The notes beneath the pieces are model-generated. The model saw nothing but the letters and a program-made list of their open reading frames with translations, did not search any database and was not told the origin of the DNA. DNA of 64,000 nt, from positions 32,673,016-32,737,015 of the forward strand of contig NC_052475.1 of the NCBI RefSeq assembly GCF_009730915.1, given 5' to 3'. This DNA is from Dioscorea cayenensis subsp. rotundata. Lineage: Eukaryota > Streptophyta > Magnoliopsida > Dioscoreales > Dioscoreaceae. The position numbers and the translations under genes were made by a program. Below are positions 47,211-59,607 of this stretch, piece after piece. Position 1 is the first letter of the stretch. Every line of letters starts with the position of its first letter.

Positions 47211-49664
47211 ATGAAAACAATACAACCTGCATCTCTCCTCCTCATAATACCGCAACTGCTACTCCTTATCATTAGTTTATCAAAACAAACAAGAGCTCAA
47301 AACATAAGCTCGGACACCACACTCACCACTTCCGGCACCACCACCAGCGTCATGTCCCCCTCCGGTGACTTCTCTTTTGGCTTCACTCCCCTACCATCCA
47401 ACGATAACACCACCACAAATCTCTTCCTCCTGGCCATTTGGTTCGCCAAGACTGTAGACAAAACTATAGTCTGGACGGCCAATGGCAACAATCCAGCACC
47501 AGCAGGCTCGGAGCTCAACCTCACCCCCAATGGCACACTCTTATTGACAAGTCCCAACGGAACCACCATCTTCTCCTTAGCCTCAGGCGCTGGCTCCCAT
47601 GCCGCCATGCTCGACACCGGCAACTTAATCCTAGTCGACGCAAACTCTGACGACCCCGCTTGGCAGAGCTTTGACCACCCGACTGACACCATACTCCCAA
47701 CTCAAGTCCTTACTTCCAATATCTTCCTCCAGTCACGTCTCTCCAACACTGACTTCTCCACCGGCCGGTTTAGACTTTATCAGAAAGACGGCAAGCTCAG
47801 CCTATCCCAAGTAGCCATTCCCAAGGATACCCTATACGAGCCTTACTGGTCATCTGATCAAGCAGTCGATGGAACTCAGCTCGTCTTCGACCGCTCCGGC
47901 TATGTCTATTTTGATCTCACTAATAACACTCATCTCAACGTAACCACAGCTAACCTAGACTCATCGTCGTTGTCCAAGTTCTATCAGAAGGGGACGTTGG
48001 ATGTCGACGGTGTGTTTAGGCATTATAAATACCCAAAGGACAATACTGGAGGTTGGCAGCAGAAGTGGAATATTGCAGACCGTGTGCCCCGTGATACCAA
48101 TATCTGTTTGAGGCCTATCCCTGATGACTACTATGGCAGCGGTGTTTGTGGTTACAATAGCTTCTGCCAAACGGATGTCGAGAGTGATCAGTTAACTACT
48201 TGCAAATGCCCTTCTAACTACTCGTTCATTGACTCTCGTAACCAGTACAGTGGCTGCTCACCAGACTTCGATACCCAGCGTTGCGATGTAGATGATACAG
48301 CACGGTTTCAACTCGTGGCGATGACAAACACCGATTGGCCGAGATCAGACTATGAACATTACACAAATGCCAGTGAAGAGGAGTGCAGGGAGTTCTGTTT
48401 AAAAGATTGTCTCTGTGCTGTGGCGATATTTAGGAATGTCGAGTGCTGGAAGAAGAGGCTGCCACTTTCTAATGGCAGGACCGATAGCACAGCAAATGCT
48501 TTTATCAAAGTAGCAAAGGATGGTTCAACTTCAAGGGACGAACAACCGGCTGAACACGATGAAAAAATTAAGAAAGAATACTGTTCAAAGGCTATGGTGG
48601 TTGTTGGCTCTACACTTCTCGGTGGCTCGGTGTTGATCAACTTGTTTCTACTTGCTTATACTTTGATGGTGGCCTTCTACTCTTCCAGAAAAAGAAAGCA
48701 GAACCAATTCCATCCAGAGACGTTGGCCGGTGTAGGAGGGTCTAACCTTCATTCTTTTACATACAAACAATTACATGAGGCCACAAATGGCTTCAATGAA
48801 GAACTTGGGAGAGGGGCATTTGGCACTGTTTATAAGGGGGTATTGCAAAGGGAGGATAGGATCTTCATTGCAGTGAAGAAACTGGACAAGCTGTTGAAAG
48901 ACGCAGAGAAGGAATTTACGTCGGAAGTGAGATCAATTGGGCAAACACACCACAAAAATTTGGTGCGATTGATTGGTATCTGCAAAGAAGCGGAAAACAG
49001 GATGTTAGTGTATGAATTCATGAGCAATGGTTCATTGACGAGCTTCCTCTTCGGCGAAGAGAAACTGGAGTGGAACAAGAGAGTGAACATCATCTATGAT
49101 GTCGCCAAAGGCCTACTCTATCTGCATGAAGAATGTGTTTCTCCAATCATTCACTGTGACATCAAAAGCCAAAACATACTCTTGGACGACCATTTTGTGG
49201 CAAGGATATCGGATTTCGGATTGGCAAAGCTTCTGTTGGTGGATCAAACAAGAACGAACACTGGAATTCGAGGGACCAAAGGGTATGTTGCACCGGAATG
49301 GTTCAAGAACACACTGGTGACGACAAAGGTGGATGTTTATAGTTATGGAGTTTTGATGCTGGAGATCATTTGCTGCAGAAAAAACTTGGAACTAGAATTG
49401 GGGTTTGATCAGGAGAGAGCAGTGTTGGTTTACTGGGCTTGTGATTGTTATAGAAATGGCGAGCTGGATCTTTTGGTGGAAAGTGATATAGAAGCCATGA
49501 TGGACATGAGAAGAGTGGAGAAATTTGTAAGGGTGGCCATTTGGTGTATACAAGAAGACCCATCATTGAGACCTTCAATGGAGAAGGTAACACAGATGCT
49601 TAAAGGCTCTGTTGATGTTCCTGTGCCTCCTGATCCTTCTTCATTCATGAGGACACTCAGATAG
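47211..49664 (+). CDS. LECRK: G-type (S-locus) lectin receptor-like Ser/Thr kinase, intact
   Basis: A single intronless frame of 817 aa, the usual size and structure for LECRK/RLK1-type receptors. Order: signal peptide (1-30, ending TRAQ), B-type lectin domain (about 35-165, WQSFDHPTDT), S-locus glycoprotein region, Cys-rich EGF/PAN-like region (about 300-435), membrane span (about 461-490) followed by RKRK, and the kinase (about 525-795). The kinase has the GRGAFG loop 533-538, Lys556, HCD 648-650 (a non-RD kinase, typical of immune receptors), DFG 668-670 and APE 694-696. It is probably a plasma-membrane receptor for microbial or cell-wall sugars or lipids; the ligand is unknown. The first ATG follows a flank conserved with copy 1. 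It belongs to a tandem cluster with copies at 35078 and 61695. Confidence 0.95.
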   Translation: MKTIQPASLLLIIPQLLLLIISLSKQTRAQNISSDTTLTTSGTTTSVMSPSGDFSFGFTPLPSNDNTTTNLFLLAIWFAKTVDKTIVWTANGNNPAPAGSELNLTPNGTLLLTSPNGTTIFSLASGAGSHAAMLDTGNLILVDANSDDPAWQSFDHPTDTILPTQVLTSNIFLQSRLSNTDFSTGRFRLYQKDGKLSLSQVAIPKDTLYEPYWSSDQAVDGTQLVFDRSGYVYFDLTNNTHLNVTTANLDSSSLSKFYQKGTLDVDGVFRHYKYPKDNTGGWQQKWNIADRVPRDTNICLRPIPDDYYGSGVCGYNSFCQTDVESDQLTTCKCPSNYSFIDSRNQYSGCSPDFDTQRCDVDDTARFQLVAMTNTDWPRSDYEHYTNASEEECREFCLKDCLCAVAIFRNVECWKKRLPLSNGRTDSTANAFIKVAKDGSTSRDEQPAEHDEKIKKEYCSKAMVVVGSTLLGGSVLINLFLLAYTLMVAFYSSRKRKQNQFHPETLAGVGGSNLHSFTYKQLHEATNGFNEELGRGAFGTVYKGVLQREDRIFIAVKKLDKLLKDAEKEFTSEVRSIGQTHHKNLVRLIGICKEAENRMLVYEFMSNGSLTSFLFGEEKLEWNKRVNIIYDVAKGLLYLHEECVSPIIHCDIKSQNILLDDHFVARISDFGLAKLLLVDQTRTNTGIRGTKGYVAPEWFKNTLVTTKVDVYSYGVLMLEIICCRKNLELELGFDQERAVLVYWACDCYRNGELDLLVESDIEAMMDMRRVEKFVRVAIWCIQEDPSLRPSMEKVTQMLKGSVDVPVPPDPSSFMRTLR

Positions 49665-50066
49665 GAATCCTTGTCCATCCTTTATATGCGTGCTTTTAAG
49701 TTTCAGTGCTGGAATGTTGTTGGTCTTTGTCGAGTAAACGTAGTCAGAAGTCTTTTTTGTACGTCCTGCTTCACCACTTTCAATTGAGTGATGGAAATTG
49801 AAAAAAAAATAATAAAAAAAAAGCCTAAACTTATGTTTTTAGTCCATTTTTCTTTTCAAAACCCCAGCAAAATATTATTTCAAAAAAAACCCCAGCAAAA
49901 TAGTAGTGAAAATTCTCTGCTTCCCCTGCGAGGAAACCAAATCCAACCCTTGTTTCATCTCCCTTAGTGATTTTTTTAAACCACAAAGATTAAAACAAAC
50001 TAACGCAGTCTATATATGAATGTCATGCTGATATTTCTCTCTTCTACGACCTACAGTGCATTTGTT
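49665..50066. other. 3' flank of the intact lectin kinase
   Basis: The first 105 bases match the 3' flank of copy 1 and are probably the 3' UTR. The rest is A-rich sequence with no recognised gene. It ends with the left target duplication of the SINE. Confidence 0.5.
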
Positions 50067-50300
50067 TTTTTTCCCCAAAATGAGCGATCTAGCCGTTAAG
50101 AAAGGCAAGGCATGCACAAATCTCAGCGGAGTAAGTAGAAGCGTGGCCAATGCACACATGGACGCTGGAACCACCCACACACAACCATTACTCACACTCC
50201 CAGAAATGTGCCCTTACCCAAAATTCGAACTCTCATCACTTGTGAAAGGTTCTATTGGGGATTCAACTACCAATAGACCACTTGGTCGTTGATGGCTTAT
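50067..50300 (-). mobile_element. tRNA-derived SINE, about 230 bp
   Basis: Read on the minus strand it has a box-A-like GTGGTCTATTGGTAG, a box-B-like GAGTTCGAATT and ends CTCATTTTGGGG plus A run. It is flanked by AGTGCATTTGTT (50055-50066) and AGTGCACTTGTT (50301-50312), one mismatch. Head and tail match the copy at 59608-59804. Confidence 0.75.
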
Positions 50301-50314
50301 AGTGCACTTGTTAG

Positions 50315-51297
50315 TGTTGCGGTTTTCAGGTTTTTGGAGCAGTGAAAAACTGCGGGAATTACTGGTACTGTAGCAATGTTACTGTTCACGTGTGCCTTGT
50401 CTGCGGGCGCACACTGGCCCGTGAACCTCACTGCCTATCCTGTACGGCCAGTATGCGAGCGTAAGCTTGCCCGTGAGCCTTACTACTGTAGTAATTACTA
50501 TTCATGTGCGGGGCTCATGCGGCCGCAAAACGCTCGCGAACCTCACTGGCGACCTTGTGCTGGGCGTATATAGCCCGCATAAACTGCAAAAAGCCTTGAA
50601 CAAATTCCTTGAGGCTTCAAAAGGTCTTCCTAAGTATCTACAAGTTTCCAAAGCTTCAAAACAAGCTCAAAACACTATCAAACCCCTTAATTCTTGTTAG
50701 AATGAGATGAACAAGCATACAATGATTCAAGACAACGATTTTTAGTGTCGAAACCCTACAAATCGTGGGGAAAAACACGGGACTCCTTAGAGTCTCTTAA
50801 ACATGCATCCACTAGGTCAATAATGAGTTACAATGGATGTTCTCTAGCTAACTAGAGGTTAAATGCACATAGGCGAAGACATTCATAAGAGAGGAGTTCT
50901 CATTGACAAACATCATCATCATCATCAAGATGGCTAATAAACAACAAGTAGGGGGTAAAAGGAAGGATCAAACCTAATCAATAGGTAGTGCTTCTTGCAA
51001 GGAGTCTCCTCCCGGAGTTTAAGTGAGATTCGGTGATATTTGGCCATCCAATCTCCTTACCCTAGCTTCCTCTATTCCTTTTCTCCCCTTTTTCCTCTCT
51101 TTCTCTCTCTTTTTCAAGGATGAACACCACTCCTAAAGATGGCCTCCTCTCATTCCCCGAGAATTAGAGAATTTCACCCTGTGAAATTACCTCCTTGCCC
51201 TTCATCTTCTCCACTATTGACCTAGCTTCTTTTTTTTTTCTTCATGGACTAGGAGCCCAATTATTCATCCAACCCAACAAATGGGATGGACCCAACA
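50315..51297. mobile_element. Solo LTR, 983 bp
   Basis: It starts TGTTGCGG and ends CCCAACA, flanked by GTTAG at 50310-50314 and 51298-51302. It has no internal domains. The insertion point overlaps the distal target duplication of the SINE at 50067-50300, so the LTR element arrived after the SINE. The family is unknown. Confidence 0.75.
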
Positions 51298-52260
51298 GTT
51301 AGTGATAATCTTGGTAATATTTCATGGAACAGTGTTCAGTCCTCTTTCTCCTTCTTATCGACTCAAACAATTTTTTATATTGAACTCTAAGCCTATTTGT
51401 AAATCAAACAAAACAAAAGAGAGTTTATGTTGTGTTGTCTTTCATTTTATTTGTATCAAATACACTCAAAGGATAATATGATACAACCAAGAAGTCTAAC
51501 TCATTGGAATCCAGGTTCGGTGCTTGCTTATAAGGATTAGTCCAATTATTGTTGTGTGACACCCTCAATTTATTGATCTGACAAAGCAATGACAATATGT
51601 AATGAAATAAATTTCCTAATGATTTTGGGACTTTATACCTCCGAAGTTTTTTTATACAATATTTTATAATTATTTAAGCTTTATTTATTTATAAAATATT
51701 TATTATTTTTTTAATTTTATTTATTATTTTATCATTAGTTTAATTTTTTAAAAATATATGTTTTGTGATTTGTAAGAAGAGAACCAATTTATTGAAAAGT
51801 TGTGTTATTGTTACATGATATTAATTAAGTGTTCATGCCATTGCTTTCCTTGAGAAGTAATACAACACTTGCTTCAAATACTCTCTTAATTTTCTAATAT
51901 CATGATATAACCGGCGTTCAAGGAAAAAAAGGTATGAGCAATTTCCCACTTCAAACTACTAAGTTTACAACAATAAATTATATTAATTAACGTGAGTAAT
52001 AGTTATATGTGGGTGGTTTCAGCATTCATCCCCACTGTTCTCATCGAAACTTACAGACTGTTTTTTTAGCGTAGCCTAACCGCTCATCTTGACAAAAAAC
52101 AATTAATTATAACGTTGTCATTATTTTTTTAAAAAAACAAATGGATTAACAACATAAGTGAGATACATAATATTTTTTTAATTCAAAAATCGATAAAAGT
52201 AACTTTACATAGATTACATAACAATTACTACTCCTATAATAACAATATAGTAGTTTTTTT
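51298..52260. other. AT-rich intergenic DNA
   Basis: No gene or element is recognised. The sequence is AT-rich, with short poly-T runs. Confidence 0.4.
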
Positions 52261-52572
52261 GGTATAATACCCTAGTTGGTCCCACTGACTTTTCTCTCTC
52301 TTCCCTTTGGTCCCTCTACTCGAGAACGCTCCTGGCCATCCTCTACTTTGAAAATGTGCTCACTTAGTTAAAGAAATGCTCTCAAATGAGTCCCTCTACT
52401 TTTAGAATGTGCCCACTTAGTCCCTCTAAGTGGGCACATTTTTAAAAGTAGAGGGACCCGACGGAGCATTTTTAACTGCTGACACTTTTCAAAAGAGAGG
52501 ACTAGTGACATTTCGAGAGAGAGCAGTCGAGAAAAGAGAAAAAGTCATGGGACTATTTTCAGTGATTATACC
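52261..52572. mobile_element. Mutator-like foldback MITE, 312 bp
   Basis: It begins GGTATAATACC and ends GTGATTATACC. The arms are inverted repeats, and the centre is a near-perfect palindrome (CACTTAGTCCCTCTAAGTG). It is flanked by TAGTTTTTT at 52251-52259 and 52573-52581, giving a 9-10 bp duplication. It has no coding capacity. It differs in sequence from the MITE at 27236. Confidence 0.75.
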
Positions 52573-52601
52573 TAGTTTTTTCTCTCTCAAGCTAAAAGTT
52601 A

Positions 52602-52871
52602 CTCCCTACATTCCTTTTTATCTGTCGTGGTTAATTGAATCTCGCATTCCAAAAATTTAGTTATTTCACAAAATTTTATAAAGAATTAGTTATCTTTCTA
52701 AAATTACCCATAATTTATATTTTCGCATTTCTCTTTCATGTTTAATTCCAAGGAGAGAATTGTATAGAGTATTAAAAATAATTTTTGAAAAAAAAATAGT
52801 AAATGCTTTTTGATGTTAAAAAATATCATAAAAAAAATATGTATTTATGACAAATAAAAAAATGGAGGGAG
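52602..52871. mobile_element. Stowaway (Tc1/mariner-type) MITE, 270 bp
   Basis: It has the classic CTCCCT...AGGGAG ends with TA on each side (52600-52601 and 52872-52873) and an AT-rich non-coding body. It lies 29 bp from the Mutator-like MITE. The inverted ends are imperfect, so it is not very young. Confidence 0.8.
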
Positions 52872-52873
52872 TA

Positions 52874-55800
52874 AGAATTGGACTATTTTCCAATACAATG
52901 TTCCAGAATTGAAAATTCTAGCAGCATCAAAACCAATCAAATCAAATTTAATGCATTCACAAAATAATGGAATTAGGGAGTCGGGAGGAGCCACAAGCTT
53001 TTGGCCATGCACTAATATATCGGACCAAACCCACAGGACCACCATGAGAGAAGGGGGATGGGAATAGAATACTTTTTTTTTTCTCACCGATGGTTGAAGG
53101 GAAAAAAGAGAAGAAGAAAACGAAGAAAGAAATATACACACAAATGATCCAACCATAATTGTTCAAAGTCTTGACATGGTCTCACAAAAGTTGATGTTAA
53201 TGGTTAGCCAATCACTGTTTCCTTTATGTGGAAAAAGGGTGGAAGACATTTTCTTGTCTCCATCATTAATTATGAAGTCTTGCGAAGACCCACTAGTCTG
53301 GGCTGCCCATGAAAATAAATAAAGTAGCAAGAGACTTGGTCAAGACAACATTAAACAGTTTCTGTGGGGTCAATTTGGGGTTTTTTCGAGTCTTAGGAGG
53401 ACTAGGTTTTCCCTTTAGATGGTGTTTGTTTAAGGTATTTTTGGGTTAGATGTAATTAAGTTATTTGATTTTTAAAAATTCGGAGTTTGGTTTACCAAAT
53501 TTTAAAAACTCATATAAGTCAAAATACCATACAGGTGTTTGGTAGGTGGGAAAGTGGTTACTTTCTTGGGAATTTCTATCAAAGGAAACCTTTGTTTGTG
53601 TTTGGTTGGCCATTTTCACTGAAAAGTTATATTGATATCGGAAAATCATTGCCTCAAATTAATTGGATGTAATTCCCTCAGTTTATTGATGGAAAGCCAG
53701 TTTCCCATGGAAAAGAAATATGATTTTATAGTGTAATGACAAGAATGATCTTGACATTAGTCCCAATTTAGCTTGCTGAGAGGATTGATCCTTGTCTAAA
53801 TCCTTGGCCCCTCCTTCTCCAATGATATAGCTTTTCTCTCTCTTTAGAAACATCAATGACAAACTCTTACGTGATTTTTATCCTGTCTCAACGATCTTGT
53901 TTTGTTGTGACATGGTTCATGGTATTTGTTGTGATTTGAATCATGGTGTTTTGTGCTTAATTAGTGGTGATAAGATTGAATTAACTGTAAATGATAAAGT
54001 TCATTAATCCAATTAATTGTAAATAACAAAGATGGAATAAAAATCTGAATCCTGAATCTTGAATTTGAATTAATTGTAATTAGCTGGAGGAGTGATCATA
54101 GCAACTTCAATTAGCTGGAGGAGTGATCATAGCAACTTCAAACTCTAATCCACCGCTGCCGAACTAGATGTCGTTACTTAGCTGGTTGATGCTCAACTTC
54201 TTCAGTCAATGTAGGCTTTTGTTCTCTATTCAGTGAAGAGAGCAACTGTTAATGTTTAGATGGAATTTTTAGTAAGCCTTGAACAAAGCTTTTGATGTTG
54301 TCAATGGTTGTGCGTGTTTTTTTCTTGAAAATTTATTTTTATTATATTTAATTTGGGCATTGTGTAAGTTTCTGCTGGTGGGTTTATATCAAAAGCTTAA
54401 AACAATGTTCACTCATGGAAATAATTGATTTTACTGTTTTAGATCAATTCTTCAGTTATCTCCGATGGATGGACTCTGCCTAGAAAGGGTCTCCCATCAA
54501 ATGATGATATTAAATCTTTGGAATTATTCATATGGAAATTTATAAATTTATCATCACATTATAATATGGTTTGTAATATTGCCTTCAGATGAATTTTTTT
54601 CATACATGAGTTCAAGCATAATATGGTCTGCCAATGTGGAATCTTGAATGGCAAATTGTTGATTTTGGTAACATTTTTTTTTTTTTGTATTGTATTATGA
54701 TATGTTAATCTAAGAGCTCTTGCTATTAGATTAAAAATTTAAAATAAAAATTTTACAAATTTTGAATAACACATTTAATAATTAATTAAAATTAAAGTAA
54801 CATAATTAATATGAAATTTTATAATAAATTTAAAAAATAATCTGTTAATAAATTTAATATTAATAATAATTAACATATAATTATAATTGTTTAAAATAAT
54901 ATCTATTAATATAAATAATAAAAAAAAACAAAAAATTAGCATGTAATAGATTGTGTGAGGTAATCTTACATTGAGTGCTCGCATCCATATAATCCATCAA
55001 GTCAAACACATATTTTCAAATTCCAGGTTTACATATTCCTCCAATAAAACATAAAATTTGCATATGCAGCATCTCCAATTACAGACAACTAAACACCAGA
55101 TTTGACTACACTGAATTTTAAAATTAAAGTATTTACAGTTACATTGTAACTACAAATCCACTGCGTTTACAGTTACATACAACCAAACGGTACCTTAAAT
55201 GCAAAGATCAATGAAACACCGAAATTACAGAGAAGACAGTAGTAACGCCAACAAAAATTCATGTGGGAACCAGCCTTATGTAATTGGGGGGAATTAGTCA
55301 GCCATTGAATAGCCCAATGGTAGACACAAGAATGCAAAGAGAAGGATAAAAGCTCGAATCCTCCTACGACAGTAATGTTTATACACTAGACACTTTGGTC
55401 AAATATTATTTATCAATACTATTCACACTCTAGGTGTGGTTAACTTTGGAAGAAACAATGGTTTCAACCTTCTAAAATTACAGTGCATGGGGGTTTTCCT
55501 AGGAGGTCTGTAAGGCACTGCAATTGCTGCACTTCCATACCTGCATGTCAAACAACGCTTGTTACTTATTCGTTAAAAAAAAAGCCCGGAGAAATTATTC
55601 AACCTACCATGTTCAGCTCCAAGAATCACCACCTTATTAAAGATAATTAGCAACCAAAATTCAATCATAAGTACTCAATTAAATACAACCATATTTCTTT
55701 TCAAGAATTATCCAATTGACCAAAAGTTCATGAGGAAAATCAAGTAAGATAACACAATGTAATTCCTAAGCAACGTCATGTTGACAAATAAATGGCCGCA

Positions 55801-56897
55801 AACCTAGAAAGTTGGAACCCTGTAAATTTGCAAGGCCTCAGAATTTCTCTTAAATTAAAAAAATTTATCAACCAAGAGAACCACTTACACGGACTTTAAG
55901 GATATAATGTAGTTCAAAAGTACATGAAATCCAAAAGACAGGATTTAGGATCCAGAACAAACAAATCCAATAACTCTAACACTACACAGAGAGAACACCA
56001 ACTACTAACAGCAAAATCGTTTCAAATATCATAACAAAAATATAAATAATTAGAAATTTGAATAAAATACAGAGTAAAGTAATTCATCATATGTATAATC
56101 ACAAAGCTAGAAAAATTGTTTTCCAATTATACTGGATCCAAAAGTGTGATGTAAAATATATCAAATTACTAATATATTTAATATAAGTCTCCGAATTTAC
56201 TACATATAACATAGCCATTTATTTCTCCTTTGCGACCCGAGTTAAAATAACATAACTCATATATAGGGTTGAGCATAACGCATTTGGAGATAAAAAAAAA
56301 ATCATATACTAAATAACTATTAGAGCTGAAATACAGAAATACCCATACAAATGTCAAGGGCCACAAAAATAGTATATAATTCCCAAAGTACAACATACAA
56401 CAAATTGGATAGAGATTTGACAAAAATCATGCATAAAATTACAACCCATGAGATAAAAACCTAACACAATAACAATAATTAACAATGTGAAGGCAACAAA
56501 GAATTACATTGATAGTAGAGGCTTTTAGCTCAACATTTAAGGAGCACAAATTGCATCTTAAAATTCAACAATAATAACACCTCAAAGCTTACTAGTTTAG
56601 AGACATAAGGCATGTGGTAGATATCTCGCATACAAGGAAGAAGGAAACTAAAATGTCACAAATATACATACTTTCAAAGAGATCATGACATGCTAAGGTT
56701 GGACAATAAGCTAAACTTTAAGCAACAAAGATCATTGTTATAAAGATACATAAACCAAGCTTTAATTTGCAAAATCACTAGGCAACAATACTAGGTATAA
56801 GACAGGCTTAAGCAAGTTCAATTCCAACAAGAAAAATTGCTACTAGAGCATCGAGTTCTACAACAATCAAAATATCAAAGCCTCATACCTTAGAACT
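52874..56897. other. AT-rich intergenic DNA
   Basis: No convincing coding gene. A 31-bp unit (TTAGCTGGAGGAGTGATCAT...) is repeated in tandem at about 54080-54141. A tRNA-like stretch (box-A-like TAGCCCAATGGTAG, box-B-like GCTCGAATCC) lies at about 55308-55382 and may be another SINE head. The rest is low-complexity sequence with poly-T and TA tracts. Confidence 0.4.
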
Positions 56898-58257
56898 TGT
56901 TGACGAGCTAGTGACAACACACTATTCTAACCTCACACCAACCTCGCCAAGCAGCAATGATGTGTGTCAAAAGAAATGAAGGAAGAAGGGTTGTTTTGAA
57001 TGACTGAAGTTGAGGAAGAGCATTAGAATTGGAAGGCAAAGCTAATCAAAGAAAGTTAAATCTCAACCGTAGATGTAGTTAAGAATTGGGTCCACTTCTA
57101 AGTTGTAATCTCCACAGTTGTTTTCTCTATATAAGAATGTAACCTAATATTGCAGGGGACTATGATGGAATTAGTGGACTTGTTACTTTCTCCTTTTTCT
57201 CTTCTCTAGTTCCTCTTCTTCTCTTCTTTTCTAGGTCTTCTTCCTTTGGCTTGAATTGATGTGTATCAAAAGAAATGAAGAAAGAAGGGTTGTTTTGAAT
57301 GACTAAAGCTGAGGAAGAGCATCAGAATTGGAAGGCAAATCTAATCAAAGAAAGTTAAATCTCAGCCGTAGATGTAGTTAAGAATGGGGTCCACTTCTAA
57401 GTTGTAATCTCCACCGTTGTTTTCTCTATATAAGAATGTAACCTAATAGTGGAGGGAACTATGATGGAATTAGTGGCTACTTTCTCCTTTTCTCTTCTCT
57501 TCTTTTCTAGGCCTTCTTCCGTTGGCTTGATTTCACAGGGTTTCTACACAACAGTGGTATCAGAGATCGATCCTGGCCATGGCTAACACCTCTAAGAAGC
57601 AGGATCTGAAAGATTTGGAGAGTTTGATGCGGGAAATTGATGAAAAGCATAGCAAGTCTATTCAGGAAGTCAGAGAACAAAATCTCAAATCAATGGAAGA
57701 GGTTAAGCAAGAAGTCAGAGAACAAACTCTCAAATCCATGGAAGAAATTAAACTGCTGATTTCTGGCATTGCTTTGCAGAATACTGAGGTGCAATCTCAT
57801 ACTCAATCTCCAGTTATGGCTAATAGTAGTGGAATTCTTGGAGCAGGATGGAATTCATCTGTGTCTAGTCATTATTCCAAGATAGAATTTCCCCGTTTTG
57901 ATGGTATTGGGTTGGTGGAATGGTTATTCAAAGTTGAACAGTTCTTTGAGATAGATCATACTCTTGAGCCAAACAAGGTGAAAATGGTTTCCATTCATTT
58001 GGAGGGCAAAGCTTTACACTGGTATAAAGCTTTCTTAAACATGAAAGATAGAGGGAAAGTGTATGTCTGGAAGGAATTTGTAGAAGCTTTGACTCACGTT
58101 TTGGTGAGCATGCTTTTGATGGTACTCTGACGGAGTTGAAGAAATCGACACAGGTGGGGTCATTGCAGCAATACATGGAGGAATTTGATGTGCTATATTG
58201 TAAGAGTGGATTGAATGAAAATCAGGTTATTTGCCATTTCCTTGGAGGAATTTGATG
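56898..58257 (+). mobile_element. 5' part of a Ty3/Gypsy LTR retrotransposon, broken
   Basis: An LTR-like region of about 650 bp (TGTTG...ACAACA, about 56898-57553) contains a 299-bp unit repeated in tandem (starts 56958 and 57257). A tRNA-Met-type primer site (TGGTATCAGAG) follows at 57555. A gag frame from 57579 has a coiled-coil start with a repeated KSMEE unit and the retrotransposon gag core (FPRFDG...WLFKVEQFFEID). Pol domains and the second LTR are not seen. The element is broken and incomplete, with moderate apparent age. Confidence 0.75.
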
Positions 58258-59447
58258 TGCCATTTTCTTTTTCAAATCACAAAATTCAAGATTATGAAAA
58301 AAGTAGACACATAAGACTACGACATATCCGAAATTCACATTATTTCAAGTACTAATCAAATTATAGCATTCATATGAATCTCCGATTATTTTTGTAGACT
58401 TATAATTCAGACATATCTCATTCAAACTTGCATATCTCTCAATATACAATTCTAAAATCAATGAAATTTTACTGATAATCATACAACTTAATAAGAAACA
58501 ACTTTTATAATTTTCACCTCACCTAATTCAATGTCCATGATCATCAAAAGTACCCACAGATCTTCATACTCTGCATAGAAATACCATCCGAGATAGTTAC
58601 ACTAATACGGCTATATCTCACAAACTATAGACATATAAAATCTAAAATTTCACAGGTAGTTAGGTAACATAAAAAATCTACAACTTTCATATAATTCTCT
58701 ATATCTAATTCAGACTTTAGAATCATGAAAAAAAAAATTAAAAACACTCCAAGGCCTGTAAAGAAATCTTATTCGAGGCACTTGCATTTAGAGCCTATAT
58801 CTTACAGGATACACATAAAAAAAATTCTGAAATTTGGCAGTAAGATAAACAAGATCACTATCTACAATTTTTATATTTTGATTTCCTCCAAAATATGTCT
58901 CTAGTTCTCCCAAATTAATTAGAGATCCCTGCTATACTACCAGAAAACTTCTCAATCTAATAATTATCCTTAAATAACCCAGATCTTTCACATAAGAAGC
59001 ATGGATGGAAAAATAAGAATTTAACTTCAACTCTCTAATAAAAATCACAAGATTTAAAGATCCATAATTAAGCTACAAAGAAACTCTAATCCTAACTAGC
59101 ATCAAAACCTAAACAATAAGAAATGAAGAACAAGAAAACAAAACCTTACCTCTGAAGATCCCTAAAAGGAGAAGTGATTTAGTGCACAATCAGAATGTGA
59201 TGAGGAGATGGGAGAAGAGGCGGACAAGTTAGGGATAGGTCTCCCTTTTTTTTCTAACAAAAACAAGAACATGATGATCAAAGGCCCGGGGGTTATGAAG
59301 GAGAAGATGGGTTGTAAGTTACGGAATAGGACAGATCATAAATATTAGGAAAATATTAATGATAATATGAAGGGTTACTTTAAATTTAAAATTCAAAATA
59401 TCAAAATATAAATTAAAAAAACGCTTAATTCGGGGTGGGGTCCACAT
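58258..59447. mobile_element. LTR-like repeat related to the 2.3-kb solo LTR
   Basis: Scattered matches to 43242-45563 run in the same order, for example the ATTCTGAAATTTGG block, ATGTCTCTAG, and the ending GGGGTCCACA. The left side abuts the Gypsy gag fragment directly. It looks like an incomplete copy of the same long LTR family. Confidence 0.5.
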
Positions 59448-59607
59448 GTATAGGGTCGACAATCAGAGTTGTGTGATCACATCTTGGTCCAATTTCAGTT
59501 GTAACAAGGAAGAAAATCAAATGATCAATCTTCCATTCATTTGTTAAATTTCTAGTTTAGTTGATGAATGATATTTGGGACATCCATGTATAGTAAATGG
59601 ACATGAA
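59448..59607. other. Short unassigned spacer
   Basis: No gene is recognised. It ends with AAATGGACATGAA, a possible degraded target duplication of the following SINE. Confidence 0.35.

Noticed and set aside
54080-54141. Short tandem and direct repeats that could suggest a CRISPR-like array (also 37516-37605 and 9547-9670)
   Set aside because: There are only two units each, with no regular spacers, in a plant nuclear genome. They are ordinary local duplications.
55308-55382. Possible tRNA gene
   Set aside because: Box-A-like and box-B-like motifs are present but no four-arm cloverleaf with a paired acceptor stem could be drawn. It is more likely a SINE head.
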